The notes: generated by a model from the letters alone, not told the origin. A DNA stretch of 59,865 nt from Deltaproteobacteria bacterium (GCA_018333535.1 JAGXTA010000151.1:1-59865), one strand, 5' to 3'. Shown: positions 1-10,009, numbered from the stretch's first letter. Program-made: numbers and translations.

Positions 1-1
1 T

Positions 2-298
2 TTAATCCGCTTGACTCCAAGCATTCGTGAACGAATCGATTATGGGAGTGAAGTTTTCAAAGAACTTCGTAACAAACGGACCGCAGTGGAAAGAATTTTC
101 TCTCGCTTGCTCTCCGTCGCAATGCAAAATCCTCCTGCAATCGGATGGCATGCGATTCAAAACTATTGTACCATTGCTCATATTACTGTGCTTCTGGTAG
201 CCATAGCTGCAAAACGTTCCGGGCATGATGATAAAATTCGTTTCGTCAAATCATTCATCCCTACCCTATCCCATGAGGCTTCAAAACGAATTTTGTGA
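2..298 (+). pseudogene. Transposase C-terminal fragment (cut by window edge)
   Basis: The frame is open from the first bases of the window to a stop at 298, so only the C-terminal ~98 residues are visible. The stretch NKRTAVERIFSRLL resembles the region around the last acidic catalytic residue of DDE transposases of the IS4/IS1182 kind, where an Arg- and Glu-containing helix precedes the C-terminal tail. The family is not certain from this short piece. It may be the end of an intact element whose body lies upstream, or a remnant; no terminal inverted repeat was recognised in the 157 bases that follow. Confidence 0.5.
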
Positions 299-455
299 AG
301 CCCTATATAGCCAAAGGAAGGTATCGGAATTGCCGATTTCGAAGTTTTAAGATTGACTTTTTTATTGAATTTCAATAGCATAATCTGTATCATAAGAAAA
401 TTAAAGGTTTTTCTTTAAGTCTCAAGAAGGACTTAATTTCTTCAAAGACGGTAGA

Positions 456-2684
456 ATGAAATCTTTCATTAAACCCCCAACAACTTCAAGAAAGAGAAGC
501 CGGGCTTCAATATTTTGGTCCCGTACTTCTCTTTTTCTCCTCTCTATTATTCTACTCACCTCCCTTCTAACTGGGCATGCTTTTTCAGAGGATAAGCTTG
601 CTGTATTTATTGTCATGGACGCTTCGGGCAGCTTGAAACAAACTGATCCACGAGGGGCCCGGAAAATAGCCGCAGGAATATTCGTCAATTTACTCGAACC
701 CACAGATATGATTTCAATTATCGAATTTGAAAAAGATGCGAAAGTTCTCCTGCCTTTAACGGCCGCTTCGGAAAAGAAAAAAGCAATCGAAGTGATTGAA
801 AAAATTGGCGAAACCGGAGAATTTACAGATTTCCGAAAAGCACTGGAAGTGGCATCAAAAGAATTGGAAAAGGTGAAAGATGGAAAGATATCAAAAATGG
901 TCGTTTTCTTCACCGATGGTATCCTGGAACCCGATCTTACAGATCCCATCTATAGACCCTATAACAGGGAATACTTAAAAGAGATTGGACATGCAAAACA
1001 GGCTTCCCAACGTCAAACCATAAGAAATAAATTTACAGAATTGGTGATTCCCAAGGCAGAAAGAATAATTCATGAAGATGTCCTTCCAGGGATAATGGAA
1101 AAGGGGGCCGAGGTTTATGCTATTGCTTTAACCGATAAAGCAAATACAATTCTCTTGAGAGACATTGTGGATAAGACCACAAGGCATCCGGAGGAAAATC
1201 ACTTCTTCCTCGCGAATAGTTATCGTGATTTAACGAAGCAGTTTATTAAGGTTCTGGGGTGCCGGAGGCCAATATTTATTGCCTATGAACGGGACGGCGT
1301 CGTGAAAGGGTTCCATAAAGAGAACGTTTTCTTGGACCCCTATATTCAGAATGTAAATTTCAGTCTGATTGCTGATCATAGAGGCATTGATATCGAACTC
1401 TCAAATCCTTCGGGAAAGAAATTCCCGTATTCCACTGAAATCGGCGGGGTTTTTTACGATTTCTCAGATATTCCTTTTGAGGCCGGGGAATGGGGAGTCC
1501 AGCTCAAGGGTGAAGGGAAATTTACGCTTTTAGCCATGGCCAAATCAAAGATCGAAATTGATGTCAAAGGCCTGAGAAAGATCTATAAATGCAAAGATCC
1601 GGTTGAATTGACAATCCGACTTTTGAGCGACGGTAAATTCCTCCCCGAGGAGAATTTTGGTGCTTTGGACTATTCTATTTCCCTCCGAAACCCGCTGGGG
1701 AAGGAAATAGAATCTAAGACACAGAAGCAGAAAGGTGAATTTAAATTTTTTTATAATCCTGATATTCAGGGAAACTACCATCTTTCTGTAGAGCTCAAGG
1801 CGAAGGATAAACAGAGCAGGGAGATATTGCCAAGACCGAGTAAGGAATTGAGCTTCCAGGTTGAAAGAGCCCTTTTCATTACTCCCAGAGAGATCTATTT
1901 CGGAAATTATTTACTGGGAGGGAAGAAGATTGTCAGAAAGGTTGATATAGAGTCCTGCCTTGAGGAGAGGATTGAAATGGAGGGTGAGATTTCAAAGATT
2001 ACTTGTTCAAACAAATACTTTAATAGCAAAGATAGTTCCAGGACTCCCCAAATCAATCTAAACAAATTTAGCCTCGATGCGGGTAGTAAGAAAACGGTTG
2101 ATATTGGACTTGAGCTTCCTAAAAAGGTCTATCGGGGAGACTATAAGGGGGTGATCAGGATCTTTTCGAATCGAATAGACCCTCAGGCTATCACTTTTCG
2201 AGTGCACATATATACTTTCTGGGAAATGTTAAAATTTCTTATTCCACCTCTTGTTGCTCTCCTTTCTGCAATCGGTGGCTATTTTGTTTATATCTGGGGT
2301 TACCTTGGATCGCCTTTTGGCGTATTGATGCCGATAAAGGTTCCAACGGGTGATCTTTTAGGATCTATTAAGTTGAGCCAGGTAAGGCGAGGACTTTTTT
2401 CACGCTGGTTTAACTGGAGGCGGAATCGCATCTTGATTAAAAACAAGGGAGGAGAAATTAATCTATCTGCATTACCAGCGAATTTGCAGATCGAATTATC
2501 TTTTTACCGGCGGGGAAAGGCCTACATTAGGAATCAGAGCCCAGAGGATTCTGCACAGCGTATCTCAGTGGAAGAACCTGACTTTAAGACCCCCTTTGTG
2601 CGAGGTCCCGGACAGAGTCTAAGCCTGAAACATAGAAGCATAATAACACTGGATGGATACCAATTTCGATTTGAACGTATTTAA
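456..2684 (+). CDS. Exported VWA-domain protein with membrane anchor
   Basis: The 742-residue product has an N-terminal hydrophobic segment (about residues 24-43) ending in AFS-ED, which looks like a signal peptide. A von Willebrand factor A domain follows, with a MIDAS motif DASGS at residues 55-59, a later TD (in FTDFRKAL) and FTDG, as expected for divalent-metal-dependent protein binding. After a central beta-rich region a single transmembrane helix lies near residues 590-613. A ~120-residue C-terminal domain, presumably cytoplasmic, ends in a segment recalling beta-rich FHA-like tails (a guess). It is first in a five-gene operon with a tubulin-like GTPase, so it may be the periplasmic sensor or scaffold of that machine. 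No strong ribosome binding site is seen, but this start keeps the signal peptide. Confidence 0.85.
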   Translation: MKSFIKPPTTSRKRSRASIFWSRTSLFLLSIILLTSLLTGHAFSEDKLAVFIVMDASGSLKQTDPRGARKIAAGIFVNLLEPTDMISIIEFEKDAKVLLPLTAASEKKKAIEVIEKIGETGEFTDFRKALEVASKELEKVKDGKISKMVVFFTDGILEPDLTDPIYRPYNREYLKEIGHAKQASQRQTIRNKFTELVIPKAERIIHEDVLPGIMEKGAEVYAIALTDKANTILLRDIVDKTTRHPEENHFFLANSYRDLTKQFIKVLGCRRPIFIAYERDGVVKGFHKENVFLDPYIQNVNFSLIADHRGIDIELSNPSGKKFPYSTEIGGVFYDFSDIPFEAGEWGVQLKGEGKFTLLAMAKSKIEIDVKGLRKIYKCKDPVELTIRLLSDGKFLPEENFGALDYSISLRNPLGKEIESKTQKQKGEFKFFYNPDIQGNYHLSVELKAKDKQSREILPRPSKELSFQVERALFITPREIYFGNYLLGGKKIVRKVDIESCLEERIEMEGEISKITCSNKYFNSKDSSRTPQINLNKFSLDAGSKKTVDIGLELPKKVYRGDYKGVIRIFSNRIDPQAITFRVHIYTFWEMLKFLIPPLVALLSAIGGYFVYIWGYLGSPFGVLMPIKVPTGDLLGSIKLSQVRRGLFSRWFNWRRNRILIKNKGGEINLSALPANLQIELSFYRRGKAYIRNQSPEDSAQRISVEEPDFKTPFVRGPGQSLSLKHRSIITLDGYQFRFERI

Positions 2685-2728
2685 GAAATGAATGGTCTAA
2701 AAAAATATTATAAGAGGAGGTAAAAAAA

Positions 2729-5659
2729 ATGACATTCCAAGATTATCTCCGATCCCAGGATGTTCAAAATGAGGAAAGAGTCAGAAAAGTGGCATCCCTG
2801 CGTCCCATCCTCTACATCGGGCTGGGTGGTTTTGGGTGCACAGTCGTGAGGAGATTGAAAAAAGAAATTAAAGAACTCGTTCCAGGACATATCAATGGAT
2901 TTGCCTTTCTTGGCATGGATACATACCCCAAACCTCTGGAGGATATTCTTTTACAGAATGAATATGTTCCCCTTTCTATCGGGGTGGACCCCAATGAGGT
3001 TGCAAGGTCTCAACCCCAATACCTCGGATGGTATCGTGAACTTGTGGGTTCATCCCGGGTTAAAAATATTCAAACCGGCGCCAATGGAGCAAGGGTGGTT
3101 GGAAGATTGGCCTTTCGTCACAATGCTACCTTCGAGGACTTCCTGGGAAAACTTTCATTGGCCGCAGACAGATTAGATGACTTTCGCAGGGATTTCGCTA
3201 TGGGATTACCCTTAAAGGTTTACGTCATCTCCACGCTTGCAGGTGGCACGGGTTCGGGCTGTCTCCTTGATGTTTTGTTCGTTGTTGGCAAGTTTTTCCG
3301 TGAGATCGCTGGAGCGGACTTCCCATACCAGGCGATTCTGGTCACCCCTGACGTCCTTTTCGGTGAGGCACCTAAGGGGCATATGGAGGTATTATACGCA
3401 AATACATATGCGACATTGAAAGAAGTCCACACCTTTTTCACTTCAGATCCTAATCTCGTTGTGGATTATGACGATAGGCGATTTAAACGGTTGAGACTTG
3501 AATCAGTTCTTTTACCGGATCCACTGCACCTGATTGGAGCCAAGAATGAGACTGGAAAGGACGTTGCGGGAAAGATCGAAGAACTTGCAGATATCCTTAT
3601 ATCCTACCTCCTCTCTGAAATCCAGACCCCAATGGAAGACCAATCCGGGCAACCAAAGGTGCAGGATAAAGAGAATACTTATTTCGATGCAGGAGGTCAT
3701 GATGATATGCCAAGGGCATTCTCATCCTTCGGAGTGGTTCGAATAGGTTTTCCAGTCGATCTCATTGGAAGCCTGTTTACTCTCCGCTTGATGCAGACCA
3801 CACTCCAAGCCGAACTCAGAGAAAATACCGATATCTTCAACGACGTTTCAATCTGGTTAGATTCTCACCGCTTGAAAGAATCCGGAGAGGATCAACTGCA
3901 AGACCTGATCAAGAATGAGACCGGAAGAGATCTTCTAATAGCCTCTGTGGATGCCAGAGGCAACATTCTTCAGCCCGGTTATAAATACGATAAGTTAGTT
4001 GCAAAGTGTAAACAGTACCAGAAGGAGATGGAGAAAGCTCTTGAAAATGAAAAGAAGAAACCGATCGATGAAAAGGGAAAACCGATCATGGGAAGGCTGG
4101 TTTCTGCCGTCCAGGAGACTTTCGACAATCTTCTGAGACAGAAAAGCGTAGGGGAGGCAATCCTATTTCTTCAGAAATTAGAAGAAGCGCTAAAATGTCA
4201 CAGAGAGGCTCTGAAACAGGAGATCACCGAGTGTCGCAACATCCTTCTGAAATTACAGAAGGAAATAGAGATAAGCATAGGAGGAGTTGAAACTGCTATT
4301 GAGGGATGGTGGGGAAGAAAAAGGAGGGTGGGGGATGCTATTTCCGATTTCGAGGCAAGACTGGAGTCATTCCTGAATCAACAGATCGATCTCTGGATCA
4401 AGGAGAAAGCAGATGAAATCTATTCAAAACTGCTTGAGAAATGCAAAAACGTGAGGGAGGAACACAAAATCGTACTGGATACGCTTAAAGGACGTCTTAA
4501 ATCCGTGGAAACCTGTATCATAAGAGAGAACCTGTCGCTTGACCAGATGGCGGATATCGAAAAACGTGGCCCTGGAAATCGTTTCAGTCTCGTGGATTCG
4601 AAAAGAGCAGGTGGTCTCTACGATGAACTAGTTAGACCTGATCAGTCTGCCGCCATCGGCAGGATTCGGGCACAGTGGTTAAAGAACGGTCATATTCACG
4701 ATACTAAATCGAACTTCGAACAATGGCTGAGTTCAGCTTCGCCAAACATACTGAATTCTGAAATCAGCCCGAAACTTGACAAACTCAATTTCGCTTCTGT
4801 ATTTGAGCGCTTTTATCGAGATGACACCAGTAAAAAGAGAATCTTTCATGACCTCCAATTTCTTTCATCTCCCCTTTTCTGGCTCGATCCCAATCGGAAA
4901 GAGCCAAATTACGATTCATACTGGATCATTGCCGCACATCCGACTCAGAAATCAGAGTTCATTAATAATAGATATGAAGAGTATCTTCCCGGACAGGGAA
5001 TAGTTTATGCCTATTTTGATTTGCCCCATGAGGTCATTCTTTACCAGCTCAAATACGGGTATACAGTTCACTCATACCGTGGGTTGAATGCCTATGAAGC
5101 TGACTACAATCGACTTCAAGAAAAATACAGGGAAGGAAAAGCGAATAAAAAACCCGTTAGGCCCATTCATAGCTGGATCGAAGCAGAGGAATGGGATGAC
5201 TTGATTCCGAGCCGGGAGGCGGAAGAGGCCGGGAAATGGTTTATCCTCGGGAGAGCATTCAACCATCTCTTTCCGACCCCTGGAGCTCCCTCCCCGGGTG
5301 ATAGAAAGAATGTGGCGTTTCTATATTCTCGTGGAAGCAATTACTATCTCGAAATCTCGGGAGACAAAGGACCTCAGCTTATCGGGAAAGGCCTGGCAGT
5401 GGCTTTCAGGAACTTCGGTGAAAGGATGGACTGGCAGCAGACACTCCAGAAGAGAGCGGAAGAAAAAATCGCTGAAGTGGGTGAGCAGATTATCAGGGAA
5501 AGAATCGAAAAGGAGTATTTACAGATTCTTGATGGAGAAATTGAGACCGCAAAAAAGAATCCTGATCCACAGGAGCGACAGAGAGCAGACATCTTAAGGA
5601 AGCTTAAATCTGCGCTGGAAACTTTTTTCAGGGAGGAGCTCAGAATCTCGAAGGTGTAG
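2729..5659 (+). CDS. Tubulin/FtsZ-like GTPase (Tubulin_2 type)
   Basis: The 976-residue protein starts 9 bases after a GAGGAGG site. Near its N-terminus it has GLGGFGCTVVRRL, a glycine-rich Rossmann-like first loop, and near residues 170-177 the tubulin signature loop AGGTGSG. Together these mark the tubulin/FtsZ GTPase superfamily, in the divergent 'tubulin-like' group found beside VWA proteins and not in the dcw division cluster. The middle (about 420-640) is charged and helical, with likely coiled coil. The C-terminal third is unrecognised. It is much longer than FtsZ (~350-400 residues). The gene sits 44 bases after the VWA gene and 6 bases before the next. Polymerisation and GTP hydrolysis are predicted from the family, not shown. 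Confidence 0.85.
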   Translation: MTFQDYLRSQDVQNEERVRKVASLRPILYIGLGGFGCTVVRRLKKEIKELVPGHINGFAFLGMDTYPKPLEDILLQNEYVPLSIGVDPNEVARSQPQYLGWYRELVGSSRVKNIQTGANGARVVGRLAFRHNATFEDFLGKLSLAADRLDDFRRDFAMGLPLKVYVISTLAGGTGSGCLLDVLFVVGKFFREIAGADFPYQAILVTPDVLFGEAPKGHMEVLYANTYATLKEVHTFFTSDPNLVVDYDDRRFKRLRLESVLLPDPLHLIGAKNETGKDVAGKIEELADILISYLLSEIQTPMEDQSGQPKVQDKENTYFDAGGHDDMPRAFSSFGVVRIGFPVDLIGSLFTLRLMQTTLQAELRENTDIFNDVSIWLDSHRLKESGEDQLQDLIKNETGRDLLIASVDARGNILQPGYKYDKLVAKCKQYQKEMEKALENEKKKPIDEKGKPIMGRLVSAVQETFDNLLRQKSVGEAILFLQKLEEALKCHREALKQEITECRNILLKLQKEIEISIGGVETAIEGWWGRKRRVGDAISDFEARLESFLNQQIDLWIKEKADEIYSKLLEKCKNVREEHKIVLDTLKGRLKSVETCIIRENLSLDQMADIEKRGPGNRFSLVDSKRAGGLYDELVRPDQSAAIGRIRAQWLKNGHIHDTKSNFEQWLSSASPNILNSEISPKLDKLNFASVFERFYRDDTSKKRIFHDLQFLSSPLFWLDPNRKEPNYDSYWIIAAHPTQKSEFINNRYEEYLPGQGIVYAYFDLPHEVILYQLKYGYTVHSYRGLNAYEADYNRLQEKYREGKANKKPVRPIHSWIEAEEWDDLIPSREAEEAGKWFILGRAFNHLFPTPGAPSPGDRKNVAFLYSRGSNYYLEISGDKGPQLIGKGLAVAFRNFGERMDWQQTLQKRAEEKIAEVGEQIIRERIEKEYLQILDGEIETAKKNPDPQERQRADILRKLKSALETFFREELRISKV

Positions 5660-5665
5660 AGCCGT

Positions 5666-7852
5666 ATGTTTACAGAACTAAGGCAAAAAATCTTTCACTA
5701 TACCATGGATAGAAAATTTCCCCTCCCCCAAAAGACCTCTCGCACGTTCTTCTTTCTGGTTTCACCCGGAATGCAGGGGGTAAAGGAACGGTTTCAGGAG
5801 TTTTTCCCTGTCCCTGCAGAGCTTTCACAACTCTATCCCTGGCTTTTGATGCAAGAAGAGGAGGCCTTCCGGATCGAAGCTGAAGAATCTGTAAAGCAGG
5901 CTTTCGCCGCAAAACGGATGGAAGAAATTACAATGCGGGGATTTTCAATTCTGGACTCCATTAACCAGGTTATAGTGATCGCTGACCTTTGTGACCTGGA
6001 TATTTATTACAGAATAGCCGGCGGTTGTAAGATAATCAAGGAAACTATTCACAAAATCATAGACCCCAGAACCCCTGTTTACTGGACTGCGATCTTTACA
6101 TTGCGCAGGCCCGAATCTCTGGAGACTGTCAAAGACGAAACTACGGAGGTTCAATCCACTGACTCGAATATCGTCAAACAAATCTCCCGGGAACCATTCC
6201 AATCCTTGTTCCATCGGACTTTTTTACTGGACATTTCCAATCCTCTGGGAACCTTAATCTCTGATCCGAAGGATCAGGATTGTCTTATTGGCCATCTTCT
6301 CTATTTTCTCACAACATATCCTATAATAGCCGAATCCTCTGATAAGTATGCCGACTGGCTCGTCAGGACAGCGGAAGAAGGATGTGTTTCAGGGTTTTCA
6401 GCCTTTTCTCTTGTTTTACCGGCAGATCAGATTCTTGAAACCGTGGCCCTTTCCAAAGGCGCAGAGGTGATGAAAGAATCCCTGTTTACCGGGAGCTCCA
6501 TTCATCATTACTCTTTTTATCTCAATAACTTTTTACAGAAAAACTTTTTACTGGAATTGGGTGAGGTGAAGAAAACGGTCTCCGAGGATTCGGATTTCCC
6601 TTTAAAGGAACCTGTCTCCCATCTTCCTGATTTCCTCACAATGCGTCCGGAAGATTATCTCGAAACGATGAACACGCTGGATGCCTCCCTTCCCAACATT
6701 GCAAAAGACAATGAAGTAATAATGGAAAAGATAGGTGAGAAACGTTTGAAGGAATGGAAGGAATCGCTGGAGAATCATCTTGAGGCGATGATCACACAGG
6801 AGACAGGCGGGCTTCTTTTGGCAAGAAAATTCCTCCAAGAGCTCCTGAATCACCTTGAAAAGCTTACGTCGGATCAAGTTGCACCGCCGCAATATAATGA
6901 TCCGGGCCCCTGCATTTCGGTTATCCGGCGTTTAGTCCAATATGGCCCAAGGAAAGAAGGCATTTATGGCCGTGCGCTTGTGCTTGCGGTTGTAATGGAT
7001 GTAGGGGTTTCTTCCTTCACTCTCGCCCCATGGATGAAAGTTCCCTTGCTTATTTTGTTACCCCTTTCTATCCTGGCTCTGGCAGCCTTCGTTTCTTATT
7101 ACAATCGCCAGGAATTTGAAAATCAAATCCTGAAGTTGGAGAGATTACTCCGTGAAAAGTGGAGAATTTTAATTGACACCGGAAAGAGGAAGGCGGCAAA
7201 GAAGTTACTGGAAGAATTCATCAATATAGTAAAACAGCTTGACAAAGAAGTGGAGGCAGCCCTTAATCGTGTGACCGAACTTGTCCATTACTTCCAGACT
7301 GAATACATACCTTCTTTCCCCGAAGAGTTTGCATTCAGGAAGTTCGTGGTCAGGGACAGGGATGAACTTCTTCATTATAAAGACCTGTGTAAAGCAAACG
7401 TATCTCGTGTGGCCATAGATTATATTGAAAGAGACCGGCCCCTCCATCTATGGCGCCGGTTGTCCTCTCATGGAGCATCTCAACCAAACGAGTGGGAACA
7501 GCATATTATGGAGATGGCTGCTATCCGGCTCTTGCCCGATTGCGGCGATATAGTGAATTTACATATTCTCTCCTCTCTCCAGGCAGGGCAGGAGAAGTTC
7601 GAAAGGTATAAAATGGCAATAGTAAGAGGAATCCAACCTTTCCTTACAATCCGTCCCGGGGCGTCCCCCCCCGAACTTAATGGTAAACTGGAGACCGAAC
7701 CGAAGGGAAGTCATCCTGTTGTGGAAAAACTCATAAATGCCCTCTCCGGATATTTTCAAAATATCGAGCAGATCGAAACACGTGCACCCTATCGGCTATC
7801 TTTCTTCGGATTTCTTGAAGGTGCAAAGATCGACGATATTTTCCTGAGGTAA
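5666..7852 (+). CDS. Unknown protein with central membrane hairpin, tubulin operon
   Basis: The 728-residue product belongs to no family I recognise. The N-terminal ~430 residues look soluble and mixed alpha/beta. Two adjacent hydrophobic segments follow (about residues 436-452 and 454-474, the latter rich in Leu, Ile and Ala), then a long charged helical stretch suggestive of coiled coil (about 480-540) and a C-terminal domain. It begins six bases after the tubulin-like gene stops, so the two are almost certainly co-translated. A two-helix membrane anchor with a coiled coil next to a tubulin homologue would suit a membrane adaptor or partner, which is an inference from context only. Confidence 0.75.
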   Translation: MFTELRQKIFHYTMDRKFPLPQKTSRTFFFLVSPGMQGVKERFQEFFPVPAELSQLYPWLLMQEEEAFRIEAEESVKQAFAAKRMEEITMRGFSILDSINQVIVIADLCDLDIYYRIAGGCKIIKETIHKIIDPRTPVYWTAIFTLRRPESLETVKDETTEVQSTDSNIVKQISREPFQSLFHRTFLLDISNPLGTLISDPKDQDCLIGHLLYFLTTYPIIAESSDKYADWLVRTAEEGCVSGFSAFSLVLPADQILETVALSKGAEVMKESLFTGSSIHHYSFYLNNFLQKNFLLELGEVKKTVSEDSDFPLKEPVSHLPDFLTMRPEDYLETMNTLDASLPNIAKDNEVIMEKIGEKRLKEWKESLENHLEAMITQETGGLLLARKFLQELLNHLEKLTSDQVAPPQYNDPGPCISVIRRLVQYGPRKEGIYGRALVLAVVMDVGVSSFTLAPWMKVPLLILLPLSILALAAFVSYYNRQEFENQILKLERLLREKWRILIDTGKRKAAKKLLEEFINIVKQLDKEVEAALNRVTELVHYFQTEYIPSFPEEFAFRKFVVRDRDELLHYKDLCKANVSRVAIDYIERDRPLHLWRRLSSHGASQPNEWEQHIMEMAAIRLLPDCGDIVNLHILSSLQAGQEKFERYKMAIVRGIQPFLTIRPGASPPELNGKLETEPKGSHPVVEKLINALSGYFQNIEQIETRAPYRLSFFGFLEGAKIDDIFLR

Positions 7853-7862
7853 TGTAAAAGAT

Positions 7863-8942
7863 ATGCTTTTCCTTGGATTACTCATCTACCTATTTACGCT
7901 ACCCCTGGTTTACTGGTTCATTTTGCCGTTAAGCCCGGCTATTCGAAGCCTGCCTTTCCCGGTATTTGTTATTATGCAATATGGGTTTTCAGCTCTTCTT
8001 GGGATGTTATTGACATACCTGGTCGATATATATCACCCGCCAGTGAAGCGAAGGATTAAAAATCTTGTTCGAATAACCGGTGTCAGATGGCTTTGTGCTC
8101 TAACGACGATCGTAATTCTAACATGCATTTGTATTGAATTTTTCTGGTTTCGCGAGGTTCCGGGAGCTCTCTCCATGGGTTTTCTGATACCGGCATTTCT
8201 CGTTTCCGGATTAAATGCGATAGGGCTTGAGATTCCACTAAGGAGATTGGAAGAAAGACCGGAACCCGGCAAGGTTGTTCTGCCAGAAATTCCCCCTGCC
8301 CCGGAAATAAAAGAGGAGATCGTCAGGAATTTTCAATGGAAATACGAAGAAAAAGATTATGCCCTTTCCCTTATCATCAGGCAGTCGGTCTATGAATCCT
8401 TTAAAACACGAAACCGGAATCCCGACATTTCAAAATGGGTAGAAGAGTATGTCATAGGAGGAATCACAGGAGAAATCCGGGGACTTGCCCATCAATTATA
8501 TAAAATAGGAATGCCCTTCGGAACTTACCAGGAGGTCGATTTTGTTCTCTCCTTTGTTCAGCAGGCGATTCAATATCAACACGAAGAGGCGGAGTATCCA
8601 AGATTCCCGGTAGAAACCCTTGCAGATGGGACCGGAGATTGTGAGGATTTTTCGATCCTCGGGGCCGCCATTCTTAAGTGCATGGGCTATGAGGTGGGAT
8701 TGATGGTTCTCCCCGGCCATGCTGGATTGGGAGTCGCCGGGGCTGCAGAGTTACCGGGAATATACGTCGAAAAAGATGGCTTGCGATATTACTACTGTGA
8801 AATGACTGTCGATGGGTGGAAGATAGGACAGGTGCCGGAGGAGTATGAAGGCAAGAGGATGGAGGTTTTTCCGGTCCCATCCCTGCCGGTCAAGGTTGTC
8901 AGGATCGAAGACACTTCAAACAGGACACAGGGGAAAGGATAA
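7863..8942 (+). CDS. Membrane protein with transglutaminase-like domain
   Basis: The N-terminal ~125 residues of this 359-residue protein hold about four hydrophobic helices. The soluble part carries the transglutaminase-like cysteine protease core: Cys260 in GDGTGDCEDFS, His286 in GHAGLGV and an acidic residue around 313-317 (CEMTVDGW). This order of Cys, His and Asp/Glu is the papain-fold signature of the superfamily, so hydrolysis or cross-linking of peptide bonds is possible. The real activity cannot be read from the sequence. It starts ten bases after the preceding gene in the tubulin/VWA operon and could process an envelope or cytoskeletal partner there. Confidence 0.82.
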   Translation: MLFLGLLIYLFTLPLVYWFILPLSPAIRSLPFPVFVIMQYGFSALLGMLLTYLVDIYHPPVKRRIKNLVRITGVRWLCALTTIVILTCICIEFFWFREVPGALSMGFLIPAFLVSGLNAIGLEIPLRRLEERPEPGKVVLPEIPPAPEIKEEIVRNFQWKYEEKDYALSLIIRQSVYESFKTRNRNPDISKWVEEYVIGGITGEIRGLAHQLYKIGMPFGTYQEVDFVLSFVQQAIQYQHEEAEYPRFPVETLADGTGDCEDFSILGAAILKCMGYEVGLMVLPGHAGLGVAGAAELPGIYVEKDGLRYYYCEMTVDGWKIGQVPEEYEGKRMEVFPVPSLPVKVVRIEDTSNRTQGKG

Positions 8943-8947
8943 AGACC

Positions 8948-9496
8948 ATGAATCTTCTGGATCTGATTCTAATCGTGCTCATTGCATTCAGTGCAATTTA
9001 CGGTCTTTTTAAGGGTTTGATCAAGGAGGTGATTTCCCTCTTGGCGGTGATTATCGGGTTGATCGGGGCAAGCCGGCTTTACGAAGGGATATCACCTCTG
9101 CTTGGAAACCTGGGGCTCGGTGGACAGGCGGCAAAGATCCTCTCCTTCTTCATACTTTTTATCATCATATCCATTGTGATCGTCCTGATCGGAAAATTAA
9201 TCCACAAATTTGTACATGCCATCTTTCTTGGGTGGCTCAACCGGATGGCCGGCATCGGTTTCGGACTCCTTCGAGGAATAATCACATCGGCCATTATCAT
9301 CATGATTCTCACGATAACTCTATCCGAAAAAACTCCAATTCTTTCCCAATCGAAATTGACACCACACATCATGAGTATTTCAAAGGTTCTTTTATCTCTT
9401 GTTCCTGAAGATCTGCAGAAACGATTTATGGAGCAGGAAAAGAAATTGAGAGAATTCTGGGAAAAGAAGTTTAAATCCCCAAAGATGGGAACTTAG
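8948..9496 (+). CDS. CvpA family membrane protein
   Basis: The 182-residue protein opens with MNLLDLILIVLI and a second GLFKGLIKEV turn, the typical start of CvpA (colicin V production) family members. It has four hydrophobic helices (about 2-22, 25-45, 65-88 and 104-124) and a charged C-terminal tail. CvpA proteins sit in the inner membrane and are linked to envelope stress and colicin V export. It follows the transglutaminase-like gene by five bases and closes the operon, adding a further membrane component. The next genes are on the opposite strand. Confidence 0.85.
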   Translation: MNLLDLILIVLIAFSAIYGLFKGLIKEVISLLAVIIGLIGASRLYEGISPLLGNLGLGGQAAKILSFFILFIIISIVIVLIGKLIHKFVHAIFLGWLNRMAGIGFGLLRGIITSAIIIMILTITLSEKTPILSQSKLTPHIMSISKVLLSLVPEDLQKRFMEQEKKLREFWEKKFKSPKMGT

Positions 9497-9528
9497 GTAA
9501 AGGAAAATTTGGAATTAGAGGGCAAAGC

Positions 9529-9786
9529 TTATAGGTGTTTATATGTTCTTTCTTTTCTTCTTTCTACTTTGGTGATGATAATGGTTCTGTTTCTATCATC
9601 AATCCAATAGACGACTCGGAAGTCGCCAATACGAATGCGATAAAGAGATTCATATAATTTCTTGCAGCCTGAGGGTCTTGGAGTTTGCTCGAGACTCTTG
9701 ATTGCCGTTGAAACGGAGGAGTAATCTTTGTTGGGTACTTTGTCGAGTTGCTTAGAGACTCTTTTAGGAAGGTCGATCTTGTACAC
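9529..9786 (-). CDS. RelE/ParE family toxin
   Basis: The protein shows the compact RelE fold pattern: an N-terminal strand and basic helix (YKIDLPKRVSKQLDKV), LYRIRIGDFRVVYWIDD, then a final strand and basic tail (IIITKVERRKERTYKH). RelE toxins cleave mRNA at the ribosome. I chose a GTG start at 9786 because GGAAGG lies six bases upstream; an in-frame ATG at 9819 is an alternative. The gene overlaps the end of the antitoxin gene by 23 bases, as usual for translationally coupled toxin-antitoxin operons. Confidence 0.8.
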   Translation of the reverse strand: MYKIDLPKRVSKQLDKVPNKDYSSVSTAIKSLEQTPRPSGCKKLYESLYRIRIGDFRVVYWIDDRNRTIIITKVERRKERTYKHL

Positions 9787-10009
9787 GTTTTGCCTTCCTT
9801 CGTCGGTCGTAACGATCAAAGGAGATGCGCTTCCCTGATCGATATTCTATCAGCGCTTCGACGGAGTCGTGAATGTCTTTGAGATCATCGAGTTTCTCAA
9901 GAAGCGCATTGTATTCCACCCTTGGAAGGATGACAAGCTCCAAGTCGCCGGACTTCAAGTGGGTTTCAACGCTTTTTTTGATTCGATTCAGGTTTGTAAT
10001 GGAAATCAT
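9764..10009 (-). CDS. Antitoxin of RelE-type pair
   Basis: This ~81-residue protein starts at an ATG preceded seven bases upstream by GGAGG. It opens with a short strand (MISITNLNRI) and continues with an ELVILPRVEYNALLEKLDDL helix, the arrangement of Phd/YefM-type antitoxins. The C-terminus is strongly basic and polar (RRRKAKR), likely disordered until it wraps the toxin. It is the upstream partner of the RelE-like toxin. The ribosome binding site lies in a perfect palindrome (GGAGG-A/T-CCTCC), which could fold and limit translation. Confidence 0.72.
   Translation of the reverse strand: MISITNLNRIKKSVETHLKSGDLELVILPRVEYNALLEKLDDLKDIHDSVEALIEYRSGKRISFDRYDRRRKAKRVQDRPS

Noticed and set aside
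456..5659. VWA plus partner as a tellurite-resistance (TerY) type cluster
   Set aside because: No TerD/TerC proteins are present and the second gene is a tubulin homologue, so the ter reading does not fit.
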